Below the pieces are notes generated by a model that was not told where the DNA came from, searched no databases, and saw only the letters and a list, made by a program, of their open reading frames with translations. A stretch of DNA of 64,000 nucleotides from Tetracladium setigerum (Eukaryota > Ascomycota > Leotiomycetes > Helotiales). The stretch lies in contig PZJY01000010.1 in NCBI GenBank assembly GCA_031472005.1, positions 124,001-188,000 on the forward strand, written 5' to 3'. This document shows, one piece after another, positions 33,436 through 44,483 of the stretch. The translations under genes and the position numbers were made by a program. The number at the start of each line of letters is the position of its first letter. The first letter of the stretch is position 1.

Positions 33436-36400
33436 ATGACAACAATGGGTGAAGCTTTCCACTTTGTGGGCTATCCGCAGATTGAACCACCCACAAAGCG
33501 ACAACGAAATGAACAGCTACCTGAATTATCACCTCTTGGAGATGCCGTACATTCACAGTGGGAGCCACAACCAAATTATCAACAGAGCTACTCTCAACCA
33601 TACGAAGAGTCTTGGTCCTTGCAATCCACTACACCCAGTCAATTTTATGAACCGGTTGTAGATCCCGGCCCAGAGTATTCTTACTCAAACGACTTGTCGT
33701 CCCATTTTGAAACCTCGAATAACTGGAGCGTACCAAGTGGCTATGAAAGTAATCATCCTCCCGCCGTGCTGGGGCAATTGAGTGGCAATGGGCATTATTT
33801 TAGCCCATCGGAAAACTTTGGACCATCGCGAAATTATGCAGAACCTACTGAGTCAAACAGTAGTTTTAACACTCCTCCGTTGGAAAGCTTCGGGGAACAA
33901 GTTGACTATACACATATGTACCAACCAAACAACGTCGTAAATACTGCTCAGCAAGTGGAAACCTCGGAAGCATTACAGAATGAACAGGATGTCTGCTTTG
34001 GAATGGTCTGTATTCCCATGAAACACCCAATTGATTCGACGCTGATAGTGTGCCAGATTGCAAACATACCAATAATTTCAAATCAGCCACATACACTTGA
34101 CTTTGACACAGTCTCGACTCCTGTTCGATTTTGCCCACCGAATGATCTCCTTCATATGAATAGCGACGAGGCGTTTGGTCAAGTCGAGGACCGAACTGCA
34201 AAGATCCTCGCCAGTATCGGAGAACACAAAGGAATCAACTTTGAGATCTATTGTCTGAGTGTTACTCGAACAGCCATTGCAGGAAAGAAGACCACGAAGA
34301 AAGGAGCGGCACAACGATGCCAGTACCTGATGAACGTGAACGTTTTTGGCCCTGCAGATCTAGGAAAGGTTGTTGGAAAGTATTTTACGAAATGCAGAAT
34401 GCACTTGCAAGACCCAAGATGCGAGAGAAATGTCATCTACCAGAATCCGCATATTCTGGCCGAGGAAGATGACGTGGTGATGACATCGTCTTTGTCAAAA
34501 TCTGATGCTGTTGCAGATGTTGAGAATATGATCAGCGAGGAGGATCTGTTTTCAAAACTTTCTAGCGACGACCATCTTTGTCTCACGGAGCCTTCAAAGG
34601 AGATTAAAACACCACTATATGAGTATGACTCCCGTATGAATAGTAAGGTTTTAGCTAACAATACCAGTCACCAGAAAAAGGCACTGAGCTTCATGATGAA
34701 AAGGGAGCAAGGGTGGGAGTGCAACGGATCACCAGAAGATCTATGGACCATAGAAGCAGATGACACGGGACAATTAATGTATGGTGGACGTTCATTGTGG
34801 AGGAGCATATTGTTAACGAGAGGCAGGTACATGAATATGATCACGGATGTTTCCCAAAAGCAACAGCCGCCTGACTGCCGCGGTGGTTTGCTCGCTGATC
34901 AGATGGGGCTGGGGAAAACCCTCACGATGATTTCACTCATTGCCCTCAACCCATCTCTTTCTCGAGAACCTATCAAGTTCACGGCCCAAGGATCTCTGAA
35001 GTGTATCAAATCGACCTTGATAGTCGTTCCTTTCACTTGTGAGTAACTTCCAGTAACGGAAATTTACCTTGCTCATGAATGGAATTAGTGTTGAAAATTT
35101 GGGAGACTCAACTATCGCGGTATGAAGTTTTGTTGTTTGATTATTTTAATTGAATAAAGGTACTGACTCTCCGAATTCAGTCATCTGAAACCAAACACGT
35201 TGAAATGGACAAGGCTTCACGGTCCTCGAAAACGAAAAGCGCTACCACTGGGATACTACGACATTGTTATCACCACATTCGAAACTCTGGTCCGCCAACG
35301 CAGGAAACACTTGGACAACAAACCCGACACATTATTTTCTTTCTCATGGCATCGTGTAGTTCTCGATGAAGGTACAAAGTCCTGGCTAATGGAGATAGCA
35401 TCAGATACTAATATTTTGAGCTAGCACACACAATCCGAAACAGAGCAACCTCCATGGCAAATGCATGTTGTGAAGTCGATGCAACTTGTCGATGGGCAAT
35501 CACGGGAACGCCAATCCAAAATCGCATCACTGACCTTGGAAGTCTTCTGGAATTTCTCAAAGTATACCCTTTCTCGAACCCAAAAGTATTCGACTCCGAG
35601 ATCATCAAACCATGGCTCAAAACCAATGATATATCCAGGCTCAAGAGATTGATCAATTGCACCTCACTCTGTCGAACAAAGTCGATCATCAATTTACCCA
35701 AACGGGAGGATAAGATCTACAATCTAGACTTCAGCCCCGAGGAAAGAGAATACTACGAACAAAAAAAGGCAAGCACAATTCAGCAAATCGATGCTGCGCT
35801 CTCCTCTGCCCCACCAAAGCCAGGGCAGTACATCAATGCGTTGCAGAGACTCAACGAGCTTCGACTCATTTGCAACCATGGCACCAGTCATTCAAAACGA
35901 AAGCAAAATGCAATGCTCGGGATTCCCCAAGCATCCAGTGCCTGGACAAAAAACACTGCGGACAAGGCTTTTGAGACTCTCGTTTGTGCTGGTGATGCAG
36001 TGTGCTCAGTGTGCTGCGATATACTCACCTCCAGCACGAGTGAAGCTTCCTCGGCCGAACACTCGAAGCCAACGCTTACAAGTTGCTTGAATCTCACATG
36101 TGGCTCATGTCTTCAAGATGTAGAGAGGGGAAAGTATGTACCGAAATGTTTTCATACCCCTCCCTGTCCGAGTCGAGAAGTTACCTTTGCCCCTGAGGCA
36201 GTTACTGGACAAGCTGTGAATTCACCATCTGAGGGAGAGACGTCAACGAAACTTAAAGCTCTTATGAAGAGTTTGCTTTCTCTGAATGGTGAGAAAAGGT
36301 GGGTTTTATTTTTCTTGACCGGGTGATTGAGCTGATTGTTTCGCAGTGTTGTGTTCTCGTACTGGACGTATACACTCGACTTAGTGGAAGGGTTACTCAA

Positions 36401-36961
36401 AGAAGCCGGGGTGAAACACACCCGAATCGATGGTGAGCGTTCAGGCCAGGAGCGTGAGAAAGCCAATACAAGATTTCAAGATGATCCATCTATCATGGTA
36501 ATTCTTGTATCCATTAGTTGCGGTGGTGCGGGGTAAGTCTTTCGCCATTCACAACTCGGATACTGCTTAACATTTTCATAGTCTTGATCTCACAGCAGCA
36601 TCTCGAGCATACCTACTGGAACCACAATGGAATCCCCAAATGGAAGAGCAAGCGCTATCTCGAATCCATCGTCTTGGCCAGCAGAAGGAAGTGACAACTA
36701 TTAGATATCGGATACGGAATTCATGGGAAGATGTAAGGTCCCGCGGAAGCTTCGCAGAGATCGATGCTAACAAGTTCAATGTAGAAAGTGGTGGAGACTC
36801 AAGAGGAGAAGAAGGATCTAGCAGCTAGAGCCTTCTCGGGAGAAAGGAATCATAGAGCTAAAGATGCAACTCGCCGTTTGCAGGTAAATATCAAACGTTG
36901 GTGCTTTTTATGGGGTGGACTAACGAGTGATTAGGAATTCCAAGCTGCCCTGTGTGATTGA
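33436..36961 (+). CDS. SNF2-family helicase-like ATPase of the Rad5/HLTF group
   Basis: Eight exons (33436-35038, 35089-35119, 35181-35371, 35425-36298, 36347-36532, 36582-36732, 36785-36883, 36935-36961) give 1053 residues in one frame. Motif I is LLADQMGLGKT (about 490-500), motif II DEAHTIRN (about 606-613, across an intron) and motif III TGTPIQNR. The C-terminal lobe holds RIDGERSGQEREK, ISCGGAGLDLTAASRAYL and QALSRIHRLGQQKE. Between the lobes a Cys-rich segment (about 800-860) occupies the RING position of Rad5/HLTF. The N-terminal 450 residues are low-complexity and unrecognised. It is a nuclear DNA-dependent ATPase, probably in repair or chromatin remodelling. The start is the first ATG (MTTMGEAF). 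Confidence 0.88.
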
Positions 36962-37617
36962 AAGACCTCAACTTTGTAGAATTATTTTCGTTGTCATGGA
37001 AATGAGATTGTGTACCAAACATTTCCCTAGTAGATCTATGAACTGGAATGTGTAATTCTTCTTGCAGGTACGGGACTAAGAGTTAAGACCACCAGCCTCG
37101 CATCATTGAGAAACAACTTCGCCTTTGGAAGCTTTTCAATCGAACATGATTTATTTCTGTCCTTCTAGACTTCTTTTTCTGAATCCATAATCACCTATAT
37201 CTAAAAGAAGTAGAGAGAGGATGGAGTTGAAGGATGAAAGTTGTAGGATGAAAGTTGTGAGAGCTCGGCGACAGGAGGCAGATGGCGCTGAGCTATCACG
37301 TGTAAGGCTTGGCAGCCGCGGCCACGTTCCTGGGCCGCCGTTTAATTTAGTGCACACTAACCTGATTGGGAAAGACAGCTCGGCTTCGCTTCCCGGTTGA
37401 TCTGCTATCAGATTTATTACGAAGCCTGTTTTGGCCTAGAGGTATTTTGGCTGAGTGTCCTCAACACAAAAGGTCAACACCACCACATCCATTCCCGTCT
37501 CACTGTCAGCAAGCAACTCTCCTTCTGCTCCTCCTTTTCCTCTTCCTCTTCCTCCTCCTCCCCCTTCGATATACCCTCTACTACCCACCAACACTCTACC
37601 CCTCTGCGACCGTCAAG
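36962..37617. other. Intergenic, promoter of the ketoacyl-CoA reductase
   Basis: No gene seen. Its right end is a strongly pyrimidine-rich leader, listed separately. Confidence 0.5.
37518..37566 (+). promoter_or_regulatory. CT-rich leader of the ketoacyl-CoA reductase gene
   Basis: A nearly unbroken run of CTTCCT/CTCCTC repeats about 50-100 bp upstream of the ATG. Such CT boxes are common near transcription starts of strongly expressed fungal genes. Confidence 0.4.
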
Positions 37618-38771
37618 ATGTCGATGATCCTCAACTTACTCCTCGACTTCGCGCTCGATGTGCAAAATATTATTATCACCGGCGCAGATGATATCGTGCA
37701 CAAAACACCAACGCTGGTGATGGCCGGCTTTGGTGTGCTAGGATTCATCGGACTGTTCAATCAGTTCTGGAGTTTCTTCCGCATGATCGGATCTTTGTTC
37801 CTCGCAAAGGGACAATATGTAAGTGGTCGCGCGCGCACTCGAGAGTACACCCCGCTAACTGTAGCTTGCAGCTTCGGTTCTATGGCAAGAAGGGAAGTTG
37901 GGTTCTGGTGACCGGGGCATCCGATGGGATTGGAAAGGAATATGCTACCCAACTGGCTAAGCAAGGCTTCAACCTCCTCATCGTCTCCCGCACGCAAGCG
38001 AAGCTCGATCTCGTTGCCCTCGATATCGAATCCAAGGGAAACGAGTTCTTCCAACCCAAGGTCAAGACCTTCGCCATGGACTTTGCGGCAAACCGGGACG
38101 AGGACTATGAGAAGCTGGGTCAATTGATCAAGGACTTGGAAATCTGCATCTTGATCAACAATGTCGGTTTGAGCCACAGCGTCCCAGTGCCATTTGTTAT
38201 CACCCCGGAACAAGAGATGAGGGATATCATTGGCATCAACTGTCTCGCTACCCTCAAAGTTACAAAGCTGGTTATCCCAGGCATGCTTCAGCGTAAGAAG
38301 GGACTCATCATGACCATGGGCTCTTTTGGTGGACTCATGCCAACTCCCCTCCTGGCAACATACTCTGGTTCAAAGGCATTTTTGCAACACTGGTCTAACG
38401 CACTCGCTTCTGAACTTGACGGTAGCGGAATCGATGTTCAATTCACTGTTTCTTATCTAGTCACCTCCGCCATGAGCAAGATCCGCAGACCAACCCGAAT
38501 GATCCCCACCGCAAAGGATTTTGTGCAAGCCGTGCTAGCCAGAATTGGCCGAAGAGGTGGCTCAACTCACTATGCCTTTTCCAGCACTCCATATCCTACC
38601 CACGCTCTCGCACAGTGGGCGATTGAGAACACACTTGGTCTTGGAAGTCAATTCGTGCTCACCCAGAACAGGACATTCCACCAGTCAATTAGACACCGAG
38701 CTGCTAGAAAGGCGGAGAGGGAAGCGAAGAAGGCCGAGCTTGAGGCGAAAAGGGCACGTGAAGCTATGTGA
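37618..38771 (+). CDS. Very-long-chain 3-oxoacyl-CoA reductase (Ifa38/KAR type)
   Basis: Two exons (37618-37818, 37872-38771) give 366 residues. It likely reduces 3-ketoacyl-CoA with NADPH in the ER fatty-acid elongation cycle needed for sphingolipids. The N-terminus has a hydrophobic membrane anchor (LVMAGFGVLGFIGLFNQFW) followed by the SDR cofactor motif TGASDGIGKEYA (about 81-92), INNVGLSHSVPVPF, and the catalytic Ser in MGSFGG with YSGSK (about 230-234). The motif TVSYLVTSAMSKIRRPT is a family signature. The intron has branch GCTAACTG and restores LRFYGKKGSW. The C-terminus is Lys/Glu-rich and helical, facing the cytosol. Start chosen as the first ATG directly after the CT-rich leader. 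Confidence 0.92.
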
Positions 38772-39346
38772 ATGGATTATGGGACGGGAATGAGTGGGAG
38801 TAAAAGATCTCGTGTGTAGACTTGAGAGATCAGGTTGCTTTGCTTAATGACGCGTGGGATTCAAGGGGCATCGGATAGCCTATTTAATTAATGAGCTATG
38901 AAGTCGAGAACAATGGACGTAGAATGCAAATCATTCAATACATTCAAAACATCACCTCTGCATCATGAATACTGTGCCTCGCTCAATTCCCTTTCAAAAA
39001 GTGCTTGAACAGATCTCACATCTCACACGAAACTGTCATCAAGTCTTTGGTCTCTGTTTTCATTTTGTGATGTTGATTCAACCCCCCCCCTGGACTCTGG
39101 TCACGTGAAGATTTTGAGAAATATTTCGAGACTGAGGACGCGACTTCGAGCCGCATCTTGATCTGCAAGACAACCCATCACCAGTGCAACATCTCAATTC
39201 TTCCGTCGCGGGATATTTCTTTTCTCCCATTCATCTAATTTAGCGTCCATGCAGAATCCTTAAGTAAAACCCGGCATTCGACTCTTGCTTTCTCTTGCGA
39301 CCAGCGAACCTTCACAGCTGTCCAAAGCTCCTCAAGCTTTCTCAAG
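38772..39346. other. Intergenic between KAR and Nup155
   Basis: Contains a run of nine C residues near 39080 and the promoter of the nucleoporin gene. No gene seen. Confidence 0.5.
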
Positions 39347-42300
39347 ATGGCATTTCCAGCCATGTTTCCTGAGACGCCCAAAGAGCTCTTCCAGGCGCTT
39401 TCTTCAACACCCCTGCGGCATCGAGATTTCCTGGAGCTCCTCCGCAGCCCAACTTCCATCCTTTGGACCCCCGAAGACGCCCTTCCAGCACGAACCAGAG
39501 CAGAGATCCAGTCGCGCCTTTAGGCCCAGCCCGCCAGGTCTTACAACCCATTCAGCGGGCGGCGAGAACTATCAATGAGGTGTTGCAGAGAGAGGCCAGC
39601 TTCCCCGATCTGGACAGCTATGTAAAACGTAAGTTGGAACGACATCTAAGAGTCGACAGAGCTGACCCAAGACAGAGGGCACATCTTCAGACTATGAACT
39701 ACCCAGCTCCTCAACCGAGAGTGCGTGGGCGCCATTTCAGAGAACGAAAATGTATGATATCCCCGATGCGATCTTCGAGCAGTATAATCGAGCGGAGGTG
39801 TCTACAATGATGGGGCTTTTCGCAGAGTTGAATCATGCTTGGGTGACGATTGACAATGCGCTGTACCTCTGGGACTACACGAATCCGAATCCAGAGATGA
39901 AGGGATTCGAGGACCAGCCAAATACCATTACTGCGGTTGAACTAGCGGTTCCTCGACCTGGGGTTTTCGTTGCGGCGGTCAACTACATGCTGGTTGTTGC
40001 TACGACTGCAGAGATAATCTTGCTGGGTCTTGCTGCTGAGACAGACGCCATGGGTGTGACGAGTGTACAGGTGTATCAAACAAGGATGTCGCTTTCAATC
40101 CGAGGTCTCAATGTGCAGGTCATCTCTGGATCCGCTGCTTCGGGAAGGTTGTTTTTCGCTGGAGACAATGAGGTTTACGAGATTACGTACCAGCAAGATG
40201 AGAAATGGTTTTCGAGCAGGTGTGGGAAGATAAATCATACAAGTCCTGGTTACACATCGCTGGTGCCTGCGCTTTGGTCGGGAAAGAGTCCAGAGCATGT
40301 GGTAAATATGGTGGTGGATGACAGCAGACGACTCCTCTACACGCTTTCTTCGGAATCTACAATTCGAACTTTTCATATGGACTCACCTACGACCCTTTCT
40401 CAGGTTATCGAAAAGAAGCGACAAGAATGTTTGAGGGACATTAGTCACATGCTCTCAGCGACCACCCTTCTCACAAATGCTATGAAGATTGCGTCGATCA
40501 GCCCGATATCAGCTCAAGAAGGTTCGAAGCTCCATTTGATGGCTACAACTACAAGCGGCTGTCGACTGTTTTTGAGTGCAACACGGGGTATGGAGGATAT
40601 GTCAGTCAAGGCGCTCCACAGAGCATGCAGGTTCAGCATATTAGATTTCCGCCTCGCCTCGATGCAAGACCTGGACAAGCTCTGGCTTCATCTTCGACCG
40701 AGGTGCCAACGGAGACATCGTCCCTCGCCCTCTCATTCACCCGTATGGGTCTTCGTTTCCCACCTGGCTTCTTCTTTTGTTTCGTGGAAAAGGCTGATAG
40801 CGGTGGTCGGGATTCTCTTTTCCTTTCGGCTCCCGATACTGGGAGAATTGCTTCACAAGCAAGAGATCTGTCGGCTCAGCAAACAAAATATTACGAGCAA
40901 GGTTGCTGGGTGGCACTCAACAGTCATGCCGAAGCTGTAGGACTGGTTACGAAACCCTTTGCTGCATCTAGCCAGCCTCTTGGATTTGGGAACGAGTTGG
41001 CTGTACAGTACGACCAATCTCCTACTGAAGTGGCCATTCTCACAAACAGCGGTATTCATATCATCCGACGAAGACGCCTGGTAGACATTTTTGCTGCTGC
41101 TATTCGAAGTGGCGGTAATGATGACGGACTTGAATCAGAGGTCAAGAAATTCATCCGACAATATGGACGAGGTGAAACGACCGCGACTGCTCTTGCTGTT
41201 GCTTGTGGACAGGGCAGTGATGTGTCACCCGGGGACAACAGAATAGCGCGGATTAATGATCCTGAAACCTTGGAGTTGGCACGAAAAGCCTTCGTGGAGT
41301 TTGGAGGTCGTCCTTCTCTAAATGAAAATATGGTTGCCGAAGGCCCTTCGCAAGCTATCGATAATGTCCGACCTTCTTCGCGACACGAGGGTTTGGCACT
41401 GTATATTGGAAGACTTGTGCGCTCATTGTGGAAACAATCTGTGATTACGCAAGGAATTGCGCCAGCCGGCGGCGTTCAGATTGGCTCGACGGTCAATCGA
41501 CAAAAGCTCACTTCTGTCCAAGAAGATCTTACCAAGCTCAACGAGTTCTTGGATAAGAACAAGACATTCATCGAAGGTCTATCAGGACCAGAGAGTTTAC
41601 AGCGGGTGTCAAGTCAACAGGAGCAACTTGCGCTTCAAGGGGAACATCAAGCTCTTCATTCTCTGCAAAGATTGGTTTCCAGCATCATCGAGGGTATCTC
41701 TTTTGCCCAAATGTTGTTCGACGAGCGAGTGGATGAGATCTGGATTGCGTTAGATGATACGATTAAGCAAAATCTTCGCGAGCTCACATATGAGCTTCTC
41801 TTCTCGACAGACAAAGGGAAAGATCTCGCCAAGGCTTTGGTGAAGGCCATTGTCAATCGAAATATTGCCAATGGTTCAAATGTCGATACTGTTGCTGAGG
41901 CATTACGGAGACGATGTGGCAGTTTCTGCAGCGCCGACGATGTCATAACTTTCAAGGCACAAGAACAACTCAAAAAGGCGTCCGAAGTTGGTGCAAATAG
42001 CGACATGGGGCGAAATCTTCTCAACGACAGTTTGCGCCTGTTTCAATCAGTGGCAGGATCTCTCTCGTTTGAGAATTTGGAGATTGCCGTCGAGAACTTT
42101 GCGGATCTCAAATTCTATGCTGGGGGTATCAGTCTGGCTCTTCTTGTTGCTCGAGAATCCGACAGAGGTAATCGTGCGTTGTCATGGTCAAATGACGGGA
42201 AGCCGGTAGGTGATCCAAGACAGGCGCACTTTGACTTCCGCAAGCAATGCTACGATTTGGTCCATCGTGTCATTCGATCAGTTGACACTGCTTCTGCTGG

Positions 42301-43520
42301 CGAGCCAGACTCAATTGATGGGCGACCAACTCTTTCAGCAACAAAACGCCAAGAAGCTAACGCGGAGGTCAATAATTCGGAGGATGAGCTCTTCCAATTC
42401 GACTTGTACGAATGGTATCTGAGCGAAGGCTGGGTCGATCGACTCCTCTCGGTGGACTCCCCCTTTGTGGTTCAGTTCTTGTCAAAATCTGCCACTACTA
42501 ATGTAGATCGTGCCGACCTGTTCTGGCAGTTCCACGCTCGCCGTGAGAATTTCTACGAAGCAGCTATCGTACAGTTGGACCTTGCCAAGAGTGAGTTCAA
42601 CATCACGTTGTCGAAGCGAATGGAATATCTCAGCCGGGCAAAGGCAAATGCAAGTACTCCAAGCCCAGGTGTTGGTAGACAAGCACGACAGGTTCTGTTG
42701 TATGAGATCACCGAGCTCCTCGACGTCGCCAACATTCAAGATGAGCTCCTCACTCGATTGAAGGGTGATTCTCGAGTGCACGCCGAGCGCAAAGAGGAAG
42801 TCACAAAACCCCTCGATGGACAAATCTTAAACCTAACAGAGGTGATACTCCCCATTTCTTAATGAAATCAATAAAAAATTAACATCTCCCTAGCTTTTTA
42901 ACAATTACGCCGACCAAGCAGGCTACTTTGACATTTGTCTCCAAATTTACGAAGCAGCTGACCACCGCAACGAAGCCGACGTAACTGGCGCCTGGCAAAA
43001 CCTCCTTGATGAAGCCCACGCCAAGGCAACGAGCGATCCGCACGCCACTCTCCTTCCGTACGAAGCTGTTATCAACATGGTCAAGCAGATGGCCCATCGT
43101 CTTGGAAGTTCCGAGAATACTTTCAGTCCTCACATGTTAATCCCACTGATTGAGAAGTATGCGCTTGAGAATCAGAGAGATGTAGGACCGGATAGATGGG
43201 TGCCGGACTTATTCATTGACGTCAACTTCCCGTACGAAACGTGCGTGTCAGTCATCCAACAGCTCTGGTATGGAAACATGGCGCCTTTCACTGGCGCAGG
43301 TACGAGGGTGCTTGCAAGCCATATCGCGTATCTCGTCGATAGATGGTATGAGGACTGTCTTGGGAGGAATGAGCGTGCGTTTGGGAGTGAGGAGAACGCT
43401 AGGGAGATTGGGGAGTTACTCGGGGCATTGGTAGCGGAGAGGGGCAATGGGGGTTTGAGCTTGCAAGAGAGGCAAGCAGTGCAGGAAGTGAGGACGAAGA
43501 TTGGGAGAGGGTTCCGGTGA
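39347..43520 (+). CDS. NUP170: Nucleoporin Nup155/Nup170, with two 1-base frame breaks
   Basis: Three exons (39347-39628, 39676-42841, 42894-43520) encode about 1358 residues, the usual size. It is a scaffold of the nuclear pore inner ring, with an N-terminal beta-propeller (MYDIPDAIFEQYNRAE, WVTIDNALYLWDY, PGVFVAAVNYMLVVAT) and a long helical solenoid to the C-terminus (WYGNMAPFTGAGTRVLASHI). The residues before the propeller (NPVQRAARTINEVLQREASF type) are the conserved start. The frame breaks at 39391-39393 (before GAFFNTPAASRFPG) and in the G run at 40585-40588 (RGYGGYVSQGAP). One base at each site makes all three exons fit in phase. An essential gene, so real null breaks would be surprising. 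Confidence 0.9.
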
Positions 43521-44483
43521 GCTCCACATACCTCTCACAAGCCCCTTACATGGGGTGAGTTGTGATGTGGAGTGAACGGAAGTGAGAATCCAAGACGAAG
43601 TGGCAGAGAGTGAGGAGGAATGAAAGCAATCACATTGTTCATAACTTGGAAAGAAGCAGTAAACGGAAAGCCAGAAAGACAGAGACTGTGTATGGTAAGC
43701 ATATTGGGCGAGCTACAAATGCATTTTTTGACATTGGAAGGATGGAATTGGTGGATGGTTGGTGGCTGGCGTTTATTTCAATTTCTTATCCTGTCTGTCT
43801 GTTGGCTTTCCTGTCTTCGCACGCGCGAGAGAGAGGGAGAGAGGGAGAGGGAGAGAGAGGGAGAGGGAGAGGGAGAGGAGAGAGGAGAGAGGGCTGAAGA
43901 ATGAATGGATGGTAGAGGGAAAGGGAGGAGGGCTGGTAGCTCCGACCAAGTATAGAAATGTAATGAGAAGACTATATCACAATACTGCACAGTTGGTTTT
44001 TGAACTCATAATTATTTTAAACATTCATTTGCTATTTATTCTTTATTGTATATGAGAACCGTGTCTAAAATTCTGAAAGATGCTTCAAGTATCCATCTAG
44101 GCGGCCTAATCAAGACTAGCTTAAATTCTCTCTTGGCGCTTGCCTTCCAACTGTGAACTACATCCATGAAAATGTGATTGTTCTCAACACTCCAGTATAA
44201 GCGCAGAGAGCAGTCAGTGCAAAGTATTTACAATGCGTCGCGCTTTGGTCCCTCAAAGCCTTCGAATCCTTCGGATCCACTCTCTTTTCTCCTCTCCCCC
44301 ATCTCCCTTCTCATGAAATCCGAGGAAAGCAAGACAAGCGGGCTATGCAGCATCTCGTCGAGCAGCCTTGGGCTGACAGCTCTTGGTGACGGCGCTTGCA
44401 CCAGCACATGATATAGGTATATATGTATCTTGCGGCCTCGTCAGCTTTAGAGACGTCAGTTACTCCGTGCCATTTGAGGATCC
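43521..44483. other. Intergenic between Nup155 and HET gene
   Basis: Holds a GA-rich microsatellite and no supported gene. Confidence 0.5.
43827..43893. repeat. GA-rich microsatellite
   Basis: About 67 bp of GAGAGG/GAGGGA units without interruption by pyrimidines. It lies about 300 bp past the Nup155 stop codon. Confidence 0.85.

Noticed and set aside
13922..39393. Several frame breaks lie at or beside CCAGG-like sequence, which hinted at a methylation-linked or enzymatic cause
   Set aside because: Other breaks (18080-18087, 32488-32491, 40585-40588, 59495-59497) lack the motif, and a short-homopolymer undercall explains nearly all sites more simply.
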